From NCBI GenBank assembly GCA_902475535.1, contig CABRZR010000001.1, positions 229,449 through 293,448 on the forward strand: a stretch of 64,000 nt of DNA, read 5' to 3'. A program made the translations under genes and the position numbers. Origin of the DNA: QAMH01 sp900556425. GTDB taxonomy: Bacteria; Actinomycetota; Coriobacteriia; Coriobacteriales; QAMH01. The notes beneath the pieces are model-generated. The model was not told the DNA's origin. It searched no databases and saw only the letters and a list, made by a program, of their open reading frames with translations. Of the stretch, positions 25,203 through 32,708 are shown in pieces. Every line of letters starts with the position of its first letter. The stretch's first letter is position 1.

Positions 25203-26261
25203 ATGGAAGATTTCAAGGTAATCGACGACAACATGCACTTCCTGCCGACGGACTTGTTCACCAACGAAAAGGTCCTGAACGGGTTCCTGTATTCGGCACC
25301 CATCACCTTCGGCATCAAGACCTACGTGACCAAGACCCCCGATGGCAAGCATGACCAGGTCGTCGTGGCAACCGAGGACGGTCAGGAGATCCTGAACTAC
25401 GTCGAGGGCGACTACACTCTCGAGGCCAAGATCCAGGCCATGGACGAGGTCGGCGTCGACATCGCCATGCTGCGCATGCCCGTGTGGCAGGAGTGGCTGC
25501 CGCTCGAGATCTGCAAGATTGTGAACGACCAGGCCGCCGACATGTGCAAGAAGTCCGAGGGCCGTCTCGTCGCCAACGCCGTCGTGCCTCCCTGGGGTCG
25601 CCCCGAGGACGTCGACGAGCTCAAGCGCTGCATGAACGACCTCGGCATGGTGGGCGTCCAGCTTGCCTGCGCCTATGGCAACAAGTTCCTCGACGACGAC
25701 CTGTTCAAGCCGTACATGAAGTACATCAACGACCACAAGATCCCGGCCGTCATCCATCACACGCCCGGCCAGAACGTCTTCCAGATGTTCCAGGACTATA
25801 CGCCGCTGCGTCGCGAGCTCGGCCGCATCACCGTCCAGGCCGTCGCCGTCGGCCGCGAGCTCTATTCGGGCATGTTCGACGAGTTCCCCGACCTGAAGTT
25901 CGTCCACACCATGTTCGGTGGCAACTGGTTCGCCCTGCAGAACCTGCTCGCCCCGCATGTCTCCGTGAAGAAGAAGGAGGCCATGAACCGCCTGGCCACC
26001 AACATCAGCCGCGAGGACTACTTCCGCTACCTCAAGAACAACATCTACTTTGACTCGACTCATCCCATGAGCTGGTCGAAGGAGGAGCTGGAGTGCGCAG
26101 TGCAGGTCTGCGGTGCCGACCACATCCTGCTCGGCTCTTCGTTCCCCGTGTTCTACGAGTGGATGGCCCGCTCCGTGGGTGCCATCAACGCGTTGGACAT
26201 CGACGAAGAGGATCGCAAGCTCATCCTCGGCGGTAACGCCGCGCGTCTGTTCAACCTGTAA
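25203..26261 (+). CDS. Amidohydrolase-2 family TIM-barrel protein with altered metal ligands
   Basis: 352 residues. The fold of ACMSD-like decarboxylases and hydrolases is suggested by IDDNMHFLP at the N-terminus, VIHHTPG in the middle, FVHTMFGGNW, and ILLGSSFPVF followed by ILGGNAARLF. In active members the first motif is D-x-H-x-H and the last GSDYP. Here the first His is Asn and the Asp is Ser, so the metal site is incomplete. AAAAGGAGGAG precedes ATG 25203. The position in the molybdoenzyme operon suggests a decarboxylase-like or binding role on the same aromatic substrate, but the changes argue for non-standard chemistry. Confidence 0.8.
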   Translation: MEDFKVIDDNMHFLPTDLFTNEKVLNGFLYSAPITFGIKTYVTKTPDGKHDQVVVATEDGQEILNYVEGDYTLEAKIQAMDEVGVDIAMLRMPVWQEWLPLEICKIVNDQAADMCKKSEGRLVANAVVPPWGRPEDVDELKRCMNDLGMVGVQLACAYGNKFLDDDLFKPYMKYINDHKIPAVIHHTPGQNVFQMFQDYTPLRRELGRITVQAVAVGRELYSGMFDEFPDLKFVHTMFGGNWFALQNLLAPHVSVKKKEAMNRLATNISREDYFRYLKNNIYFDSTHPMSWSKEELECAVQVCGADHILLGSSFPVFYEWMARSVGAINALDIDEEDRKLILGGNAARLFNL

Positions 26262-26295
26262 GCGATAGCGCATCGATCCCAAGGAGGGAAAGAAA

Positions 26296-27633
26296 ATGAG
26301 CAATCCCAACGCAGTCGCCGCAGCAGATGCCCCGATGAAGACCCCTGGCTATGCCTGGCCGTGCCTCATCGTGTCCCTGCTGTGCGCCGTGAGCATCGTG
26401 TTCGCCTGGCAATGGCTGCCCGGCGTGACCTTCCCGGTGTTCTCCGGCTGGGAGGCGGGCATCAACCCGACCTTCCAGGCTCCCATGATGGCCAACGTCA
26501 TGGGCCTCGTGCCCATCGGCGCCCTCATCATGGCGTTTCCGACGTCCATCCTGGTGCGCAAGTGGGGCCCCAAGATGGCAACGTGCACGGGCATGATCCT
26601 GGCAATCGTCGGCCAGGTCATCTGCTCGGTTTTCGCCGCCACTGACTTCACGGTGTTCCTCGCCGGCCGCTTCATCCTTGGCCTGGGTCTGTCGACCACC
26701 GTCGTCGCCGGCCCGACTTGCGTGTCGGTGTGGTTCCCGCACGGCACCCGTGGCCGTGCCATGGCAATCTGGTCCACCTGGGCTCCCATCGGCATCTTCA
26801 CCATCAACGCCATCAGCTCGAGCGTGCTCGGTGCCGTTGGCGGTGACATGACGATGTTCCTGTGGATCTGGGCCATCGTCATGGTCGTCATCCTCGTGCT
26901 GTTCTTCCTCGTGTTCCGCGAGCCGAAGGGTGACGAGGTGTCCGAGGTCAGCCCCGAGCGCAAGAGCTTCCGCGAGGTTCTGCCCCTGTTCAAGAGTCGT
27001 CAGCTGTGGTGCCTCATCATCATGTTCGCGATCTTCAACTACATGAACTACGCCTTCAGCCAGTACCTCAAGACGTGGCTGCAGCTTTCCACCAACGCTG
27101 GTGGCATGGGTTGGGACGTCGGCATGGCCGGCATCCTCGGCGGTCTCATCTGCGCATGCGGCGCATTGGCTCCGCTCGGCGGCTTCATCTTGGACAAGAC
27201 TCCCAAGCACCTGAAGTACATCTGCGTCATCGCTGGCATCACGTCGCTGACCATCTGCTGCGCGCTCGCGTTCCATAACAGCGTCCCGATGTTCATCGCC
27301 TACGTACTGTTCTTCTGCATCGGCAACATGTTCCTGAACGGCTGCTGCCGGCCCATGGTCCCCAGCTACGTCTTCAAGGGCGGTGCGACGGCCGTCGGCC
27401 TGGGACTTTCGTTCCTGACCATCGGCCAGTACATCGGCCAGATTCCGACGAGCTACGTCATGCACAACTTCGTCGATTCCATGGCGTTTGGCATGACCGA
27501 TCCGATGCTGGCGTTCTGGGCGCTCGTGCCCGTCGGCGTCATCGGCATCCTGTTCAGCCTCGGTATGAAGCCGAGCAAGCCGAAGGGCGGCGAGGGCGCC
27601 GGCAAGCCGCAAGGTGCCCCCGAAGGCAAGTAG
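26296..27633 (+). CDS. MFS transporter in the molybdoenzyme 1 operon
   Basis: 445 residues and 12 predicted helices. The loop after helix 2 reads VRKWGPKMAT, helix 4 GRFILGLGLSTTVV, and a WFPHGTRGRAMAIW motif follows. The C-terminus is Lys/Gly-rich. AAGGAGGG precedes ATG 26296, 34 bases after the amidohydrolase stop, so the two are almost surely cotranscribed. It shares the W-F/S-x-x-x-R-x-x-A motif with the other transporters here. Import of the enzyme's substrate or export of its product is the natural inference. Confidence 0.85.
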   Translation: MSNPNAVAAADAPMKTPGYAWPCLIVSLLCAVSIVFAWQWLPGVTFPVFSGWEAGINPTFQAPMMANVMGLVPIGALIMAFPTSILVRKWGPKMATCTGMILAIVGQVICSVFAATDFTVFLAGRFILGLGLSTTVVAGPTCVSVWFPHGTRGRAMAIWSTWAPIGIFTINAISSSVLGAVGGDMTMFLWIWAIVMVVILVLFFLVFREPKGDEVSEVSPERKSFREVLPLFKSRQLWCLIIMFAIFNYMNYAFSQYLKTWLQLSTNAGGMGWDVGMAGILGGLICACGALAPLGGFILDKTPKHLKYICVIAGITSLTICCALAFHNSVPMFIAYVLFFCIGNMFLNGCCRPMVPSYVFKGGATAVGLGLSFLTIGQYIGQIPTSYVMHNFVDSMAFGMTDPMLAFWALVPVGVIGILFSLGMKPSKPKGGEGAGKPQGAPEGK

Positions 27634-27651
27634 GCGCTGGGCTTAGTTGCG

Positions 27652-27680
27652 AGGGCGTCGTCCAAAACGATGGCGCCCTT
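27652..27680 (+). terminator. Hairpin after the MFS gene
   Basis: AGGGCG and CGCCCT arms extend through an inner TCG/CGA pairing, but only two T residues follow. It is a weak Rho-independent terminator or a 3' end hairpin. Confidence 0.5.
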
Positions 27681-27730
27681 ACAAATAAAGGGTACGTACG
27701 GATACGAATGTAGAGAGAGGATCCACCATC

Positions 27731-28174
27731 ATGAAGAATTCTATGAAGAAGCTTGTCACCATCCTCCTGGCAGCGTGCGTTGGTTGCCTGTGCTTTGCCG
27801 GTATCGTGGGTTGCTCCTCGGATAACTCCGCCAGCAGCTCGGGTAGCGCGTCCGCCTCGAAGTCCGACCCGACCAAGGCCGAGGGCGATGCTCGCTACTA
27901 TGCGGGCGAGTGGGTTTCCAAGTCCGAGATCGTTCCCGGTCAGGGCGAGGTTCCCACCGAGCAGTACAAGATCATCATGAATGCCGATGGCACGTTTGAC
28001 GTGCAGGACAACGGCGCGTCCATCCTCACCGGAACGTGGGAGGCCCAGTCCGCGACGGCTGGTACTGCCAAGACCTCTGATGGACAGGATGTCCGTCTCG
28101 AGATTGCCGGCGGCTCGAAGCTCATCTTCGATGGCAGCCAGTCAGGTGTGAAGAAGATCATCTGCGTGCGCTAG
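27731..28174 (+). CDS. Secreted lipoprotein, 147 aa
   Basis: The signal peptide (KLVTILLAACVGCLCFAGIVGC) ends in a lipobox, GIVGC, with lipidation expected at Cys 27 or so. A Ser/Ala-rich spacer leads to a small beta-rich domain (AGEWVSKSEIVPGQGE, IIMNADGTFDVQDNGASILTGTWE) that resembles lipocalin-like or DUF4923-like fold domains found in gut bacteria. GAGAGGATCC precedes the ATG. It follows the MFS gene and ends at a strong hairpin, so it may be the last gene of the operon. The ligand is unknown. Confidence 0.75.
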   Translation: MKNSMKKLVTILLAACVGCLCFAGIVGCSSDNSASSSGSASASKSDPTKAEGDARYYAGEWVSKSEIVPGQGEVPTEQYKIIMNADGTFDVQDNGASILTGTWEAQSATAGTAKTSDGQDVRLEIAGGSKLIFDGSQSGVKKIICVR

Positions 28175-28201
28175 TCCGCCAAGATCGACATCGACCCCAT
28201 C

Positions 28202-28240
28202 GCCCGCAGAGGATTCGTACCCTTCCTCTGCGGGCATTCC
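28202..28240 (+). terminator. Terminator hairpin after the lipoprotein gene
   Basis: Perfect 11-base arms GCCCGCAGAGG and CCTCTGCGGGC around a 12-base loop, followed by ATTCCTATT. The T-run is poor but the stem is strong. Confidence 0.65.
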
Positions 28241-28285
28241 TATTGTGGGTACCAAGACGACAGACGAGGGATCGGAGGTAGCGCC

Positions 28286-28882
28286 ATGGGGCTCTTCACG
28301 AAGGAATGCGCCGTCTGCGGACGCGAGAGCCTCGGAATCAACTGCGCTCCGCTGGGCGAAGGTCGGTTCCTGTGCGCCGCATGCGACCGCACCGTGCGCC
28401 GGTACGTGAAGGAGAGCACCAGGCGCACGTTCGCGCCGCCCGCCCGGACGTTTTCCCTCGACACGCTGCGTGCCATCGTCGCAGGTGAGACGCCGTCTCT
28501 CGAACTGCCCGGCGATGACGCTGTCGACGATGCCTTCGTCGCCACCGGCGCCGTGGGCACCTTTACCCGCCACAACGACCGCACGCGCGAGCTCCTCATC
28601 TGTCCTATCCGCGATGTTACCGGCATGGAGGTCCATGAGGGCGGCCAGGTCATCGCCTATGACGACATCGTCTCGCTCGAGGTCCTCGATGACGGCGAGC
28701 CCGTCGCGTCCAAGCCCCAGGGTCACTGCTCGAGCCTCGTGGTCAGACTCGTGCTGAGTGACGGTTCGCATCGTGACATTCCGTTTATCTCCACCCCGCA
28801 AAATCGCAAGGGCTTTGCCTACGCGCACACATTGGAGCAAGCCCGCTTCCTCGCGGCGCATCTTGACGAGATGCGTTCCTGA
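28286..28882 (+). CDS. Zinc-ribbon protein of DUF4428-like type
   Basis: 198 residues. CAVCGRES near the N-terminus and CAACDRT further on make a plausible treble-clef or zinc-ribbon pair. The rest is beta-rich, with ITSLEV-like segments (IAYDDIVSLEVLDDGEPV, LVVRLVLSDGSHRDIPFI) that recall PH-like domains in DUF4428 proteins. No membrane segment. ATCGGAGGT precedes ATG 28286. Function unknown. It lies between the lipoprotein terminator and the next MFS unit and may be a separate gene. Confidence 0.7.
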   Translation: MGLFTKECAVCGRESLGINCAPLGEGRFLCAACDRTVRRYVKESTRRTFAPPARTFSLDTLRAIVAGETPSLELPGDDAVDDAFVATGAVGTFTRHNDRTRELLICPIRDVTGMEVHEGGQVIAYDDIVSLEVLDDGEPVASKPQGHCSSLVVRLVLSDGSHRDIPFISTPQNRKGFAYAHTLEQARFLAAHLDEMRS

Positions 28883-28898
28883 CCTGCATCTTCATCCG

Positions 28899-28917
28899 CT
28901 CATACCAATAGGCTGAG
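28899..28917. promoter_or_regulatory. Putative operator, CTCATACCAA motif copy 3
   Basis: CTCATACCAATAGGCTGAG lies 184 bases before the MFS start at 29101, within an otherwise gene-free 218-base gap. Confidence 0.65.
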
Positions 28918-29100
28918 AGGCGTTTTCAGTCATATGAACCTAAGGGCCGTCGCGAAACTTCCCTAGATTTGCAGAGGACGCAAAAAAGGAGATGCGCCCA
29001 AGTCCCGTGGCCCACGATTATTGGCGCCCGGTACAGAGAGGGGGAAGGGCGCGCGCATTTTGCGCCGATGGTGCCACAGCCATCGAATTAGGAGGAGACT

Positions 29101-30693
29101 ATGTCAGAGTCAACCTCGAAGCTTGACGTGAGTGAGGTCGTAAAAGACCAGACCGAGTTCATGTCCTCCGAACTTCCCACTCCACGCTATGCGTGGGTGG
29201 CCCTCTTTGCCACCTGGCTCATTTCCATCGCTATCCCCATGGCGTGGTTCGCCCTGCCGGGCGTCGCGAGCCGCCTCATCCCCTGGATGGTGGCGAGCTG
29301 GGTCATCCCCGGTCAGATGACCCTTGATCCCGGTGCGGCCTTCGGCTTCCTCATGAACGCCATTGCCTGGACGGCGATTATCGTCGCCATTCCCACGGGC
29401 TGGATCATTCGTCGCATCGGCCCCAAGCCGACGCTCATCATCTCCGGGATCATCACGGCGCTCGGTATGGCCGGCGTCGCCTTGTTCTTCAACGTGAGCT
29501 ACGAGATGTTTCTCGCTTTCCGCGTCATTACCGGTATTGGCGTGGGCATGTGCTCGGTTACCGGCCCCACGGCAGTTTCGCTGTGGTTTTCGAACAAGCA
29601 CCGCTTCATGGCGGTTGCCATCTGGTCCACGTGGGTGCCGGTTGGCATGCTGTTCATCAACAACGTGTCGCCTGCGCTGACCTCGTCCATGGCGGGCGTC
29701 GATGACATCGCCGGCTTCTTGATGAACCCGGCGAACATGGCCGTCGCCACGAGCCAGTTCCAGACGGTGTGGTGGCTCATCACCGCCATCATCGTCGTCG
29801 CGCTCATCGTGTTCATCGTGCTGTATCGCCTGCCCTCCATCGAGAAGGGCGAGGTGTCCGAGATTTCCATCGAGCGCCTCGACTACAAGAGCGCGCTGCC
29901 GTTCCTGAAGAACCGCCAGTTCGTGGGCCTGCTTATTGCCTGGATGCTCTTCGAGTTCGTGAACTTCGCGTTCACCACCTATGACGAGGCCTTCCTCACC
30001 GCCCAGTTCCCCGAGATGTGGGTCGGTATGGAATGGATGCCTGCGTTCCTCATGACCTGCGGTAATGCATGCGGCATCCTCGCGCCCATCGGCGGGTGGA
30101 TTTCGGACAAGCTGCCGTGGACCAAGAAGTGGATCATCATCTTCGTGGGCTGCTTCTGCCTGCTTCTGGCCGTCGTCTTTGGCTGGAAGGTCGGCGCCTT
30201 CTACTTCTTCGGCTTCTACCTGCTGTTCCACATCGTGGGCAATGTCCTGCTCGTGGGCTCCGTACGCCCGATGGTGCCCTTCCTCGTGGGACGTGGCGGC
30301 CAGACGGCCGTTGCGGTTGGCCTGTCCATCCTCACCGTCTTCCAGTTTGGCGGCGAGTGCCTCGAGACCTTCGTGTCCTATGCCATCGGCGCGTTTGCTT
30401 CGATGGATGCTTCCGCGATAGGTCATGTTGCCGTACCGCCCGAGGCCTTCCAGATGACCACCTGGGCTGTCATGCTGCCCATCATCGTCATCGGCACGGC
30501 GTTTGCTCTGCTCACGAGGCCGTCCAAGGCCGAGCGCGAGGCGGCGAAAACGTCGACGCCCGATTGGCAACCCGGCGAGATCGACGTGCCCGTTGACGGC
30601 GCCGAGGTCGCCGAAGTGCCCATGCAGGTCGACGAAGTCATCGTGACAGAAGAAGAGGTCGATACGGACGATGTGCCGACATCGCAGCCATAG
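29101..30693 (+). CDS. MFS transporter with long acidic C-terminal tail
   Basis: 530 residues, longer than the 400-450 usual for the superfamily. Twelve helices are followed by a tail of about 60 residues rich in Asp, Glu and Val (VIVTEEEVDTDDVP). Helix 4 reads FRVITGIGVGMCSVTG and is followed by WFSNKHRFMAVAIWSTW, close to the gene at 26296. An insertion of about 30 residues lies between helices 5 and 6 (SSMAGVDDIAGFLMNP). GGAGGAGACT precedes ATG 29101. The upstream CTCATACCAA motif and downstream terminator mark it as a single-gene unit, next to the LuxR regulator. Confidence 0.85.
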   Translation: MSESTSKLDVSEVVKDQTEFMSSELPTPRYAWVALFATWLISIAIPMAWFALPGVASRLIPWMVASWVIPGQMTLDPGAAFGFLMNAIAWTAIIVAIPTGWIIRRIGPKPTLIISGIITALGMAGVALFFNVSYEMFLAFRVITGIGVGMCSVTGPTAVSLWFSNKHRFMAVAIWSTWVPVGMLFINNVSPALTSSMAGVDDIAGFLMNPANMAVATSQFQTVWWLITAIIVVALIVFIVLYRLPSIEKGEVSEISIERLDYKSALPFLKNRQFVGLLIAWMLFEFVNFAFTTYDEAFLTAQFPEMWVGMEWMPAFLMTCGNACGILAPIGGWISDKLPWTKKWIIIFVGCFCLLLAVVFGWKVGAFYFFGFYLLFHIVGNVLLVGSVRPMVPFLVGRGGQTAVAVGLSILTVFQFGGECLETFVSYAIGAFASMDASAIGHVAVPPEAFQMTTWAVMLPIIVIGTAFALLTRPSKAEREAAKTSTPDWQPGEIDVPVDGAEVAEVPMQVDEVIVTEEEVDTDDVPTSQP

Positions 30694-30725
30694 CGTTATC
30701 GCCTTCTTTTGACTTTGCGTTTCGA

Positions 30726-30753
30726 GGGGTCGTCCAAATTGGACGGCCCCTTT
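30726..30753 (+). terminator. Terminator of the MFS unit
   Basis: GGGGTCGTCC and GGACGGCCCC pair with one G-T and are followed by TTT. The stem resembles the hairpin at 27652-27680. Confidence 0.7.
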
Positions 30754-30893
30754 GCCTGCGCCCATCCGATGGGGCTATAATCCTGACTAGAGGGGCTACG
30801 CTTGGCTACCGCTTCATGTGGGCTTGCCCGCATACTGTCGGCGGAAGCATTGCAATGGGCACCACGCAAATCAAGCGCGCGGGGGATAAAAAA

Positions 30894-32354
30894 ATGAAGA
30901 GCGTCAAGAGAGCGGATGCGATATCCGCCGTCGAGTTGTTGGGCCTCATGGGGTTTGCCTTCCTTTTGGCCTGGATGTTCGTTTCCTTTTTCTGGCTGTT
31001 CCGGGATTTTCCACCTGATGTGCCCCTTGCGGCGCGCGATATGAGCCAGCTGGCCATCTTCGTTGGCATGCCTGTAGGCTACGTGCTCATGCACCTGCTC
31101 GGGCGCATGCCGCGCTTCAACCTGTTCTCGATCATTACCACGGGCGTCGAGCTGGTATGTGGCCTATCGCTTCCCATCGTTGCCTTTGCCATCTACCAGA
31201 ACGTTCATGTGCCCTTGTTGGTGGTGTACATTACCAACTTCCTGGGAGGCGCCACCTCGGCCTTGCTCACGGTGTCGTGGCTCGACGTGCTAAGCCGCCT
31301 GCGCACTACCTTGTATGGTCGCTTCACCGGCCTCGCCTTCGTGGGCGGCTCCCTGTTGTTTGCCTTGGCGACACTCGCACCCGACGCCATGCAGCCGATT
31401 TTCTCGTTTGCCTATTTGCTGTTCAGCATCTGCTTGCTCATCTTCGCGACCCAAAACGCCGACGGCAACGATGAGCGCGCGCCACTTGAGTCGACGGAGG
31501 ATACGACCTGGCGTTTCACCAAGGAGATCGAGCCGTCGTTCTTCGTGTTCGGTATCGTGTTTGCGCTTAACTTCGTGTTCCTGTTCAACAACGGTACCGA
31601 AGCTCTGCTACCGGGCTTACTTGCCGTTATTCCCGGCGCCCTGCTCGTGGCGTTCATGGCCATATGCGGAAAGCAGGTCGATATCACGATCGTGCAACGG
31701 TGGCTCTTGGTGATCACCGTGCTCAGTTGTCTTCTCATGCCTTTCTCGGACGGGATCTTGCAATTGGGGTGCGCATGTCTGGTGGTGGCTGCATGGGCCG
31801 CCTTCAAGACGACCAACTACGCGTTTGTCGTGCGCAAAAGCACGCTCACGCGCAACACGCCGTTGTTTAGGCAGGCGCCCATGCGACTATTCGTCTCGTC
31901 GTTTGGATTTGCGCTTGGCTGGGGCATTGCCGCGGTGATCACGAGTGTCTCGGGTGCGCATTCCGAGCCCTTCACGATCGTGCGGCTCGCCATGGTGTTC
32001 GTGCTTGTCGTAGTCGTCATGGCGTTCTTTCCCATCGGACGGCATCATCTCGCCGACGGCACCTCGCGAGACGAGAGTGCTCTGAACGGCGACAAGGTCG
32101 TTGTCCAGATGGACGAGAGCGAGCTATTCGAGGAGCGTTGCCAGGCTATCGTGAAGCTCTACCAGCTTTCCCCGCGCGAGGCGGACATCCTCGCGTACCT
32201 TGCCAAGGGGCGTAACGCCGCATGGATTCAGGAAGAGCTGACGATCTCTCCCCATACGGTCAAGAGCCACATTTACAACATCTACCGCAAGCTCGACATC
32301 CACTCCCAGCAAAAGCTCATGAGCTTCGTCGAGGAGTTTCCGCTCGACCTCTAA
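30894..32354 (+). CDS. LuxR-type regulator with MFS-like membrane domain
   Basis: 486 residues if translation starts at ATG 30894, which has GGGGGAT eight bases upstream. An ATG at 30855 is possible but has no clear site. About 10-12 hydrophobic helices fill residues 15-395. A LuxR helix-turn-helix ends the protein (LSPREADILAYLAKGRN, ISPHTVKSHIYNIYRKL). Such membrane LuxR proteins occur next to dehydroxylase genes in Eggerthella and are thought to sense substrates. Its placement between molybdoenzyme units 1 and 2, both with CTCATACCAA motifs, makes it the best candidate to bind that motif. Confidence 0.85.
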   Translation: MKSVKRADAISAVELLGLMGFAFLLAWMFVSFFWLFRDFPPDVPLAARDMSQLAIFVGMPVGYVLMHLLGRMPRFNLFSIITTGVELVCGLSLPIVAFAIYQNVHVPLLVVYITNFLGGATSALLTVSWLDVLSRLRTTLYGRFTGLAFVGGSLLFALATLAPDAMQPIFSFAYLLFSICLLIFATQNADGNDERAPLESTEDTTWRFTKEIEPSFFVFGIVFALNFVFLFNNGTEALLPGLLAVIPGALLVAFMAICGKQVDITIVQRWLLVITVLSCLLMPFSDGILQLGCACLVVAAWAAFKTTNYAFVVRKSTLTRNTPLFRQAPMRLFVSSFGFALGWGIAAVITSVSGAHSEPFTIVRLAMVFVLVVVVMAFFPIGRHHLADGTSRDESALNGDKVVVQMDESELFEERCQAIVKLYQLSPREADILAYLAKGRNAAWIQEELTISPHTVKSHIYNIYRKLDIHSQQKLMSFVEEFPLDL

Positions 32355-32371
32355 CCGAATGCGAGAGGGGC

Positions 32372-32461
32372 ACCAGACAAATGCCGCCGGGGCACTTTTG
32401 TCTGGTTTCAGGATAGCTGTCGCACAACCAGACAAAAGTGCCCCGGCGGCATTTGTCTGGT
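32372..32461. repeat. Head-to-head pair of ACCAGACAAA repeats (perfect 35-bp inverted repeat)
   Basis: 32372-32406 and 32427-32461 are exact reverse complements over 35 bases, separated by 20. Each copy is itself a palindrome with ACCAGACAAA and TTTGTCTGGT ends. They lie in the 354-base gap between the LuxR gene and molybdoenzyme 2. The gap also holds operator copy 4 but no gene. Confidence 0.85.
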
Positions 32462-32489
32462 GCAACTGTCTCATCCCCCTGGTCAGGGT

Positions 32490-32508
32490 CTCATACCAAC
32501 ATACTGAA
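32490..32508. promoter_or_regulatory. Putative operator, CTCATACCAA motif copy 4
   Basis: CTCATACCAACATACTGAA lies 201 bases before the molybdoenzyme 2 start. Only the last base departs from the CTCA/TGAG dyad of the other copies. Confidence 0.65.
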
Positions 32509-32708
32509 ACCGACAATTGCATACTCGTTTGGCTATGGCGAATCCCCCCTGGATGCTTTCATGGCTCCAACACCATAAGGGAGGTGGGCATCGCCGAGGA
32601 AGATACTCCGATGCCCGGATGAACCGACACGCCTCTGGGCACCCATCGTCTCCCTGACGGAATCGGCATCGCGCGCGGGCGTGATGCCAGAGATGGAGAG
32701 GAGGAGCT

